Assembly: GCA_036674765.1 (NCBI GenBank)
Contig: JARVKI010000002.1
Span: forward strand, 372,001 to 436,000
Source: Seiridium cupressi
Lineage: Eukaryota; Ascomycota; Sordariomycetes; Amphisphaeriales; Sporocadaceae
Direction of reading: 5' to 3'
DNA length: 64,000 nucleotides
Positions 55,706-64,000 of this stretch are shown here, piece by piece. The stretch's first letter is position 1. Every line of letters begins with the position of its first letter. Below the pieces are notes generated by a model, which saw nothing but the letters and a program-made list of their open reading frames with translations, was not told where the DNA came from and made no database searches. A program made the position numbers and the translations under genes.

Positions 55706-56664
55706 TTACTGAAACTGAGCTATTGGACTATGCCCACTCTGATCTTTGAGATCGGCGGTTACGTCCTCTACATGAGTAGCCAGGTTGTTGATGACCCCCT
55801 TTTTCTCTTTCGTGGACTGGTTCCTACCTAGATTGTTCAACCCGATCTCGACATCTTGGATGACGCCACCCAGGTACTTGATAGCTCTCTTCTTCTGCCG
55901 ACTGTTGTCAGTGCTCAGGAGGTACTCGAAAGCGTCGTTGAGGTTTTCTATCAGTCGGCCCATTTCATGTTTTGGCCGTCCGTTGCGTTTTTGGATCTGT
56001 AGTGCACGTCTCGACGACTTCAGTAGACGGTGCATGGCCACGTCGGCCTCATCGACGTCTCGGGCGGTCTTCAGGACGGTGATATCCTCGCGCAGGCGCT
56101 CCAGCGACTCGTGCAGCTTATTGAGAGCGCCCTCACCTTCCTCGAGCTTATCTTTTACGTCCTCGCCTTTGGCCATGATCTTCTTCCAGCGCTCCTCGCC
56201 GAGTATATCGTTCAGGGTCCTTGTTGTCTGATTTGCCTCGACTCCTATGTCGAGTAGGTGCTTATATCTGCCGTTTTCTACACCGAAACCCAACAGCCTT
56301 GATGTCGGGAGGGTGTGTGGATAGTATCGGTTCATTATGTCAACGGAGCGTGTATATTGTTTCTCGGCTTTATATAAGAATTGGAGTGAAGAGTCTTGTA
56401 GTTCGTGTTGTCTAATATTCTCGAGGGCGATGTTGAGATTATCCAGATCATTCCATATTTGACGTACTGTGCGCTCGTAGTCGCGACATTTTTCGTACGG
56501 CGTTACAAGAGCTTTCCCCTATTGGATAATCAGAGTTAAGTCGGGTTGAATGAGTGGAGTGGGCATTTTGCGATGCTTCTGGGGCTAATGATAAGAACTT
56601 GCAGGGAGATCTGAGAGTCACTTACCACTAACATGGCGCCGACGCCTACAAGAATGCCTGCCAT
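55706..56664 (-). CDS. Helical protein with glycine-zipper N-terminus, unknown
   Basis: Exons 56664-56626 and 56518-55706, with a 107-nt GTAAGT...TAG intron, give 283 residues. The 39-nt first exon codes MAGILVGVGAMLV, which continues GKALVTPYEKCRDYE: a hydrophobic GxxxGxGxxxxG helix at the very N-terminus. The rest is almost all charged helix: LYKAEKQYTRSVDIMNRYYP, LLGFGVENGRY, then coiled coil (DVKDKLEEGEGALNKLHESLERLREDI, VAMHRLLKSSRRALQIQ, LIENLNDAFEYLL). No signal peptide and no enzymatic motif. Gly-rich N-terminal helices followed by a helical bundle occur in membrane-acting cell-death proteins of fungi, but no family match is claimed. It sits between two STAND loci, on the opposite strand. 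Confidence 0.65.
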
Positions 56665-58251
56665 AGTAGTGAAACTAAATTGATTATATTGATTTTTACT
56701 GGGTGCAATCGACAATGTTCTTTTTGAGAGTAGAGGAAATTCTTGGGTGGAATTGCGAAAGAGTTATGTGATTTAAGATATCATGAGATGAAACTCGATC
56801 AAATGGATACATATGACAACGGGGGCTATAATGCTAATACCCCTTTTCATCATGACGACGAACTGCCAAGTTACCTTTAACATTTGGATCATGAACTCTA
56901 CAACTCACACGTCACTCTACAGCCTTGAGGATTTCCACTGCGCGTTGGTGATTGGCAGTGGCGCAGCGTCCAACGGGATGCCGGAAGCGGCTCAGCATAT
57001 GACGTCAGTGCAGCAAATAGCTAGGCACAGACGATCCCACGATCCTAGCAGTCCGTCCATCAATGCGATTGCTTAGGACCAATTTCCAGTCTCTACCAGC
57101 TTCAAATTGCTGGAATTGTCTCCAAGTGAGCACTCACCGAGCTACGAGATGAGAAATTGCTGGACTATACCTCCTATAATTAAAAGGTACCTTGAAAACG
57201 CCAGAAATAATGCTTCAGATCACCTCTTATCAGCTCTACTGACTCTATATGCTCACACCAGCTGGGCCTGGCTCGAGCTTCGTGACCGAGGTGCGACGCT
57301 CACCGTCCCTTGTCCCTACACCGACCTTTCTGCGATACCTGGCGCGCAATGATGTATTTAGCATGAAGGACTACCCCGAGAGCTGCGGATCTGCAGATCT
57401 TATGGTGCTACAGGTTAGCGGGGCTTTGAAGACCGTGCATAAATCCTTTTCGGAAGTAAGAGACACAAGTGATGATTTGATTCGAGCAGCAATGGAGATC
57501 CTAGGTGCTGTTCGTAAGTGAGCTTGAGTCAAATGTTTCGTTGGCCATCGAAACACATGCTTAACTGCTTTTTAGCCAGCGTCTCGTCTTTGTCTTTAGG
57601 CGGCTGGAAATGGGCACTATTCACTACATTGCGACTAAAGTTAGTTGACTAGCCTAACTAAAATGTCAAAACAAGGTTGTATGCTACATTATAGGAGGCT
57701 CCCGCCTGACACTTCGGCACTAAGACACGTCGAATCAAAAATAGACCAGTCTAAACCATGTAACAAACCAAGCCAAAAGCATTTCATCCTTAGACATATA
57801 CTTCCATGGCTGGTCGGCGCAGTGCAACCCAAGCTAATTGAGGCAATCGTGGTCGTTTCAAGCCGTGCCCTGTAGATCGGCTTACCCCGCAATCCTACGT
57901 CAGAGGTCTCCTGCGATCTGGGGCTGGTCAGTCCTTCCTCTCAGGAAACTACACTTCTGTGTCGAAGGTCACGGTCTGGACATATGCCACGGTATTGCTC
58001 AATCTCTTTCTTTTCAATTGATTAGCAGACCATGAATAACTTAGCCCAAGCAAAACAATCAAATGCACGTCAGTACGTCAGTATAGTATAGAGAGTAGGA
58101 TGATACAAAATTGCATCTTTCATTGAATGTCCGCTGGACATCATACAAAGCATCTTTGAACTAACGTCCCCGTCTACCATGAACATAATCACTCGATAGC
58201 AAGCACCTGCGTGCTACCGCGGAGGCGCTACCCCGCTTGGAGATTGAATAG
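56665..58251. other. Intergenic with possible STAND N-terminal relic
   Basis: Within this stretch, 57360-57656 can be read as ALKTVHKSFSEVRDTSDDLIRAAMEILGAV, then a 63-nt GTAAGT...TAG intron, then SLSLGGWKWALFTTLRLK and a stop. Helical spacing and the GWKWALF motif recall the end of fungal STAND N-terminal domains, so it may be the detached 5' end of the broken STAND gene at 58252. No P-loop is present between them. The rest shows nothing. Confidence 0.3.
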
Positions 58252-60258
58252 ATGTGGCTATTCAGAAAAAATACACCTCCAATAGAGCAACTATCTCCGC
58301 GGTGCGCTGAATTAAGCTTACCCAACCGGTTCCTAAACACTGAAGTCGGACTAGTCATTGACGGCTTGGACGAATACCGAATAATAGGCCGGATCCACGA
58401 GTACACAGAGGAAGATCTTGACGTGGTGTACGACGGCGAGAACGATGCATCTTGGGGAACAAGCCCCTGGATAGTTGGGGGACACCGCGAGATTACAAGA
58501 TTGATAAGAGTGCTCTCTGATATGAAGCATGTAAAAATCTGCTTTTCAAGTCGCGAGGTGTCAGTATTTGAAAACATATCTCAAGACATTCCAAGGATTC
58601 AAGTCCATGATCATACCAGGGACGACATCTTTCGGTTTTGTTCTGAGTACTTGGCTAGTGAGGCATCAAATCTTGTTGGATTGGAAGATTTCGCACAGGC
58701 TATAACGGAACGGGCCGCAGGTGTGTTCTTATGGGTCAAGCTTGTCACTGACATGCTCAGTGACGGGTATATCAATGGGGATACTAGACATGAACTCTTT
58801 CAAACCCTACGAACTGTGCCAGATCGCCTAGGAGGCAAGAATGGCCTATACATGTCAATATTCAGGCACATACGTGTCGCACACAAACCAGATTCAGCCA
58901 GAATCTTTCAGCTTATTTCGCACGCGCACAAACCTCTATATATATCACATCTTTTCATCTCAGTCGAATGTCTGCGTGTAAAACAAGAGGACTCAACTGA
59001 GCTTGGTTATTACCGCGACGAGGCGTATGACACTTGGCGAGTTGGAATCTTTCTGCGAGAATCACTCACGCCGTTTGAAGACGTCGCTGTGCTGGACATC
59101 TCGAAGCAGGTCCAGAGGTCCAGTTCATGCACCAACCGCGAAGGAGTTCATGTCTCGACAATACGTTTGGAAAACGATATTTGGCGTAACTCAACATGAC
59201 CAAATAGCACAGATATACCACGCACTCGTCGATGGCTCGGTCTGCTTTCTTCAAATGCTTGGCAAGACTGAACCCCCCGAAAATATCCTCAGCAAAAGGG
59301 TTAAACCGACCGGAGGACTCGTTTCAGTCACGTCATCCACCTTGCAAATCGGCTGAATGATCATACCGAGTACCTAGAGGCGTATGTAGCCCTCGTTCAT
59401 GCTCTTGATATAACTTGCAGAAGCCTACCACACATCTTGGTAAACCTCTTGATAACAGGGATTGACAGGACTGCCCATTTGCAACCAACTTTGGGGATTC
59501 ATACATCACCTGCTTGCAATTTATGGTTCGATTTGTTCCCACCTGTACCATTGGCCTCGCCGCAATTCAAGAATCTCCTGGCCTTCGCGGCTCAATACGA
59601 CTTGGCGAAGTATATTGACTTCAAACTCCAATCTAATCCTCCGATAGAGCGAGTCGCAAATGCGCGTAATGTGTGGAAGGCAGCCTTTAGCGTCTACACA
59701 GATCATTGCGGGCGTTCAGTTTTGTATGCCAACGAGAGGGTAACTGGAATTCTTCTCTCTAACGGCGCTTACCCTAGCCAAGTCACGGGCGAACACCATT
59801 CAGACACCGGCTTAATTGGCGGAGGGCGTCACTCTACAACATGGCTGGATCTATTACACGCTGGTTATGGATCATTTGTTTCTTTCAAGGAGGACGGAAC
59901 ATCCAGTGAGGCGCCCTGGAGCGATGACGATGATTTGCTACTACGATGGGCAGGAGGTACCAGTTCCATGTATTTTCTTACTAACACGGCAGACGTATAC
60001 CACGACTGGCTTAGAGTAGTTCTCTTGCTCCTGAGATACGACGCGCCCCTCAATGCGTGCACCTTCACTACAATACGACAACAAAAAGTGCCAGGGGTTC
60101 GAGGGGGGCAAGAAAACGCCATCACTGCATCAGAGCTGCTCGTAATGATCCTCAAGCTCAGGAGCATCAACGGGACACTGGACTCCAGCACGAAAGACCT
60201 GGAAAAGCGGGTTAACACTTATCTGTTGAACAGTGGTCCTATCACAGATATTCTTTGA
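58252..60258 (+). pseudogene. Truncated, frameshifted STAND (NACHT-type) gene
   Basis: The first frame starts directly at the Walker B region (EVGLVIDGLDEYR), then HVKICFSSREVSVFE (sensor) and AAGVFLWVKLVTDML, VPDRLGGKNGLYMSIF, as in the middle of fungal NACHT proteins. The P-loop and N-terminal domain are missing. Frames then change: +1 at 59026 (before MTLGELESFCENHSRRLKT), +1 near 59084 and -1 near 59134. The last two compensate, leaving ~18 wrong-frame residues where homologues have a conserved VQFMHQT-type stretch. One more shift occurs near 59330 before HVIHLANRL and the long C-terminal frame 59437-60258 (FAAQYDLAKYIDFKL, LLLRYDAPLNACTF). Stacked lesions make a pseudogene likely. Confidence 0.75.
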
Positions 60259-61029
60259 ATAAACTGAGTAGTTTCCCCGTGAATCAAATTGAGGTGTCAA
60301 ACATACTATGAGTCCATATTTACATTTACGATGATAGCTTTATTACGCGAGAGCCTCTGCTTGGTGAAGTCTCAGTCCCAAACCATAGCATTGTAACTAC
60401 TATAATGGCGTTGCGGACAAACAAAAAGTATCCGTGACTGCCTAGTCCTAGATAACACGAAACAGCCGGGGCGGTTTCAACACATGATCAAGCACCAAGA
60501 TGCACATCGAGGCGGCCGATCGCACAGGCATTTTCGGCCCTATCGGCGGAGCAGAAATGACGATGCGCCCAGCACGCGCGCATGATGCCCAGTGATTCGC
60601 ACCTATCTTGGCGGGATTAGCGGCCGGCTCCCCACCAAGAGCGCTGAGTGCCGAGGCGGCCAAAATGAAAACTGGCGCCCGTGTGGATCTGAGTAAGACA
60701 GACAAGGACACCAAGATCGGCACTTCCACCCCCAGCGAAAGAGGCGCGCGGGAAACTGAACTGAAAAAGGGAGTCCTTGAGACGCGGTCGTCGCGGCCAC
60801 AACACTCCTCCTGACAATGGCGGCCCGTAGATTCGGGTTCTTTGGACTTGCTTTTCGCGCGGGATTCTTCAGTCCGTCTCATAGCGCCGAGGCCGCTTTC
60901 TTGCAGGAGTAGGGTACCGGGGCTGAGTGCGCTGTTTTGTTGCTATTGTAAGCGCTCGACATAACGATCCGACCGACATCAATCATCTTGCAGGGGACCG
61001 CCAGGAAAATCCGCTGGGTGGATGAAAAG
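60259..61029. other. Intergenic / GT62 promoter
   Basis: Overlapping frames on both strands at 60448-60882 are GC-rich shadows. A TTGCAG acceptor-like site at 60988-60993 opens a frame leading into the GT62 gene, so an upstream leader exon is possible. Confidence 0.35.
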
Positions 61030-62124
61030 ATGCGCCTTGCTCAGAACCGCTACGTAGCGGCCGCGGCTGTCGTACTGATTATATTGTTCCTGTCATACAC
61101 CACGGAGCCGCGCCGGCGGTCGTACTCGTGCAAGACGCTCAAGTCGTGCGTCTGGAGCGCGCAGCACCGATATGCGCACCCGCCTCCGGCCGACCCGGTC
61201 GTCGTCTACCGCAGCAAGACGCTGAACGACGGGACCCAGTCTTTCGAGCGGGAGATGCTGGGAAGTAATCCAGAAATCCTGATCTTGGTCCTGAATAAAG
61301 ACAGATCCTCGTGGAGTCAGGATTTCCGATCGACCGGTCGAAATGTTTACGATTTCTTGGATCTGCTGGTGTCTACTGGGCTGGATTTCAACACCGTCTC
61401 GATAGGGCTGCTGACGTCGTCATGGGACGAGTTCCAAGAGATGAAAGAGGCGACATCCACACTACCGTTCGCCCGGGCGGCCATCTTCCACCAGGAGGAC
61501 CATGGGCCGCACTTTTCATATCAGGAGAGACACAACCCCACCGTGCAGCAACAGCGCCGTTCCTCGATCGCCGCGCTAAGGAACTACCTAATGCTACGGA
61601 CCATACGGGATGAGGAGCACGTCTTCTGGATGGACGCCGACGTCGTCGAGTACTCGGGCGGCATCATACAGACGATGCTGAACCAGTCGGAGACGCGGGA
61701 GGACGTTGGGCTCCTCACGGCGCGGTGCCAGCAGCATCTCATCGAGAGCTATGACAAGAACGCCTGGGTGATGGACCGGGAAAAGACGGACCTCCTCGGC
61801 CCGGTCAGCGACGACGCGCGGCCGGTTGCGCTGGGCGAGCTTGTAGAGTCGAGGCGCTATGTTGATGAGCTAATCAGGGGCACCAATGACAGTGTCCTGG
61901 TGCCTCTGGACAGCGTCGGGGGAACGCTACTGTATATTCGGGCGAGGCTAATTAGGCAGGGCCTGGTCTTCCCGACGTATAATGTGGTCGGGACGACGTG
62001 GAGCCGGGAAGGCTGGATAGGTGTTGAGACCGAGGGCATATGCTATGTTGCGTCGCAAATGCAAGGAGGCGGATGTTTTGTTTTGGGAGGGAGGCATCAG
62101 GCGCGGCATGCGGACTGGGGATGA
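61030..62124 (+). CDS. GT62 (Anp1/Mnn9/Van1-type) mannosyltransferase
   Basis: From ATG 61030 the protein has 364 residues and no intron. It is a type II membrane protein with a short basic cytosolic end, an anchor (VAAAAVVLIILFLSY) and a luminal GT-A domain. Family marks: ILILVLNKDRSSWS, FLDLLVSTGLDFNTVSIGLLTSSWDEF, RRSSIAALRNYLMLRTI and the DxD site VFWMDADVVEY (near 203-205) for Mn-nucleotide-sugar binding. GGTLLYIRARLIRQGLVFPTYNVVGTTW follows, with EGWIGVETEGICYVA. Members extend N-gl ycan mannan or related chains in the Golgi using GDP-mannose. The open frame continues upstream to 60988, where an acceptor-like TTGCAG suggests a possible 5' exon. Confidence 0.85.
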   Translation: MRLAQNRYVAAAAVVLIILFLSYTTEPRRRSYSCKTLKSCVWSAQHRYAHPPPADPVVVYRSKTLNDGTQSFEREMLGSNPEILILVLNKDRSSWSQDFRSTGRNVYDFLDLLVSTGLDFNTVSIGLLTSSWDEFQEMKEATSTLPFARAAIFHQEDHGPHFSYQERHNPTVQQQRRSSIAALRNYLMLRTIRDEEHVFWMDADVVEYSGGIIQTMLNQSETREDVGLLTARCQQHLIESYDKNAWVMDREKTDLLGPVSDDARPVALGELVESRRYVDELIRGTNDSVLVPLDSVGGTLLYIRARLIRQGLVFPTYNVVGTTWSREGWIGVETEGICYVASQMQGGGCFVLGGRHQARHADWG

Positions 62125-62920
62125 GGGGCATATTGAATACTCAGAAGCCCGAGCCGTGGTTTGATGAATATATGATATGATGACAAGGTCCATGACGCTT
62201 CGGACTGTTATGTTGATTGTTCAACACTTCTGTGATGGCCCGAACTATGCATGACGAAGGATATGTCATCTGCCTTTTGGAAGTTGACTGGCATCAAGTC
62301 TATACAATATTTAAATGAATGTAGACACTACTCTAGTTAACTGCCCCTTGGAACAGCTAACCTTCTAGCCTCTCGCGTGTATTACAACCAGCTTGAGCAC
62401 TTGCTACCCATATAGTGACCATTTCTAGGACACGCAGAGGGATTCTGAGGAGCGGCATTGGGTATCTGAAATAAGAACATCACAAATATATCAATCAACC
62501 TCACTAGTCGCATACATCATCAAGCTTGATCCCATGTCTTGTAATGCATCACACATTCCTGATTAGCCAGCTTTGATCCTATAATTTTCATTTAACTTAG
62601 AATTCTAACTAATCCTAGCTGCTATATCCTTCCTCTTAAGAGGTTCTCGTCACGACCCCCTAGTTCAGTTGAGAGCCGCCATTCCCCTTGCAACAACAGT
62701 AAGTCTGGTAGGCGCAAGTCCTCCAACAACGCATAACAAACAAGAAAAACAAAACATGCTTCTGGGGTATCTCGTCGCGTCTATCTCTTTGCGATGGTAG
62801 TGTTACAATGCGACATGCTAATAAAACGCCTTGAAATGAACAAACCGTGAAATATGCGCAACCGTACCGCGGTGTCCTTGTGTGACGTCTCCCTGCGCTC
62901 TCATTCCTGCATCTCGCCGC
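62125..62920. other. Intergenic between convergent genes
   Basis: 3' flanks; AT-rich around 62300-62640; no coding or RNA signal. Confidence 0.45.
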
Positions 62921-64000
62921 CTAGTCAGTTTCACGTTGGCCCCATGCGCCATCATTCTGCTCGACTGACTCCAGCCAGGTCCTGACTGCGCTTCTCAAAA
63001 CACTTTCTTTCTCCCTCTTCGTCTCGTAAACGACCTTTCTAGTAGGTGAATGGCCTTCTTTCTCTCGCTGGTCAACCACTTCTTGTACTATGTTCTCCAA
63101 CGCGGACAGGACTACAGTCTTGCACTCAGCACGAGGCACTTCCTGAGCCTCAAAATGGCTCGCAGTCGGTTTTGATAGCCCCGGCTCAGAAGCGTCACTT
63201 TCACTTCCTTCTCGCCTTTTGCTAACAGACCGCGAGGAATTTGTCGTTGAGCTCTCCTGACTGCCATGCACCACCTGGGCAATCACCTTCTCCACGGCGT
63301 CTATCAATACCTCGTCCCATGTAAAAAGCACTTCTTCTTCGAATATCTCCTTGAGAGGTTGCTCGTAAGGTGACAACGCTGGCGTCATCAACGAAGAGCT
63401 GTAAGGATTCATCGAGCCCGAAAGATGAGGTCCACTACTCCTATCAGCGGAGAGCTTTGCCTTCACAAGCCGACGGAATTTGAGCCGCTTGATACTGAAA
63501 GTTGCGGTATCAGCGATAATAGCGCTGCTAACGTCTACCCACTGTTCGGTAGGCCATTCGACGGGTAGCTGATGGATCGGATATGATGGCGTAGGCTCTG
63601 CTCTGAGAGACTCCTTGACTCTCTCAAGCAGGTCAGGCTGCGGTGGAATTGCCTGCAAGGCAAAATCCGGATGGAACTGCTGCAACCAGCCTGCAACATT
63701 CAGCGGTGCCTCTCCATCGATGGCAACACGCGAAAACTGCTCGAAACTATCAATTCCCGCGCCTGCACCCGAGGTAGAAAGGTAGCCACTGCTGGACGGC
63801 GAGCTAATGGCCGACTCGAACGAGGTGAGGTAGTCGGGAAATACGACGTCCACATCAATGACGCCGTCGTCGGCACTGATGGAGGTCTTGACAGGACTCT
63901 CGAAAGCGCCCAGTGGATCTGGCGTTCTTTTCGAGGCTTCGCTGAGGTCCGTCAAACCTCTGTGTTCAAGGGTACGAGGGGTATCCGGCTGGTCCGCACC
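62921..64000 (-). CDS. Partial conserved protein, possibly FNIP/Lst4-like C-terminal part
   Basis: The frame is open from the right edge (64000) to the stop at 62921, so the 5' end lies outside the window; the 360 residues seen have no internal stop. A Ser-rich start leads to a conserved-looking block, AGWLQQFHPDFALQAIPPQPDLLERVKESLRAEPTP. Then come QWVDVSSAIIADTATFSIKRLKFRRLV, LKEIFEEEVLFTWDEVLIDAVEKVIAQVV and a charged C-terminus (CKTVVLSALENIVQEVV...). The HPDFALQA and 'vAdT-F-iKRlk' blocks recall fungal folliculin-interacting (FNIP/Lst4) proteins, which act with folliculin at vacuoles in TORC1 control, but I am not certain. No membrane segment is seen. Confidence 0.6.
   Translation of the reverse strand, partial: GADQPDTPRTLEHRGLTDLSEASKRTPDPLGAFESPVKTSISADDGVIDVDVVFPDYLTSFESAISSPSSSGYLSTSGAGAGIDSFEQFSRVAIDGEAPLNVAGWLQQFHPDFALQAIPPQPDLLERVKESLRAEPTPSYPIHQLPVEWPTEQWVDVSSAIIADTATFSIKRLKFRRLVKAKLSADRSSGPHLSGSMNPYSSSLMTPALSPYEQPLKEIFEEEVLFTWDEVLIDAVEKVIAQVVHGSQESSTTNSSRSVSKRREGSESDASEPGLSKPTASHFEAQEVPRAECKTVVLSALENIVQEVVDQREKEGHSPTRKVVYETKREKESVLRSAVRTWLESVEQNDGAWGQRETD

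Noticed and set aside
60448..60882. 144-codon minus-strand frame upstream of the GT62 gene
   Set aside because: Low-complexity composition, overlapped by equally open frames on both strands; no family feature.

Overview
The window looks like nuclear DNA of a filamentous ascomycete (Pezizomycotina, most likely Sordariomycetes). Genes lie on both strands with separate promoters. Most introns are 45-100 nt with GTRNGT donors, CTRAC-type branch sites and YAG acceptors. The gene set is typical of plant-associated or saprotrophic fungi: cellobiose dehydrogenase with a CBM1, GH18 chitinase, NACHT and HET-type proteins, and a secreted GPI-type Ser/Ala-rich protein. I saw no bacterial operon, CRISPR array, rRNA or convincing tRNA.

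Left part (0-15.6 kb): a HAUS6-like augmin subunit, a small conserved-looking unknown, an acyl-CoA thioesterase-like protein, a frameshifted fungal family gene with a C-terminal membrane hairpin, a DUF1961/YesU-like protein, a P450 gene broken by two one-base shifts, an Mpv17/PMP22 membrane protein and a secreted GH18 chitinase. After a 2.7-kb gene-poor stretch comes a full-length MRP-type (ABC-C) transporter that I rebuilt as 15 exons (18.3-23.2 kb).

Middle (23.8-44 kb): a decayed secreted aldose 1-epimerase lies tail-to-tail with an intact 12-exon cellobiose dehydrogenase. Then come a HET-domain relic, a Ctr copper transporter, a GFA/CENP-V zinc protein, a histidine acid phosphatase, the GPI-type secreted protein, a decayed GNAT acetyltransferase, a mitochondrial-type coiled-coil protein built on 21-bp tandem repeats with a decayed paralogue beside it, and a secreted PAF-acetylhydrolase-like hydrolase.

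Right part (45-60.3 kb) is the most unusual. A glutamine-dependent NAD+ synthetase (QNS1) is split into about 19 exons, including a probable 4-nt microexon and several introns of 290-617 nt. Next are an intact SesA-like/NACHT/ankyrin STAND gene, a decayed second copy of the QNS1 amidase domain in which the nucleophile Cys is Ser, an unrecognised helical protein with a glycine-zipper N-terminus on the other strand, and a second STAND gene broken by several frameshifts. This resembles a fast-evolving allorecognition or immunity-type region. The window ends with a GT62 (Anp1/Mnn9-type) mannosyltransferase and a partial gene, possibly FNIP/Lst4-like, running off the right edge.

Eight loci are interrupted by stops or frameshifts. 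Some of these changes sit in short homopolymers, so assembly error is a real alternative to pseudogenisation for those cases. All exon maps were built by eye from splice signals, reading-frame continuity and family motifs. No database search was run, and family names come from recognised motifs.
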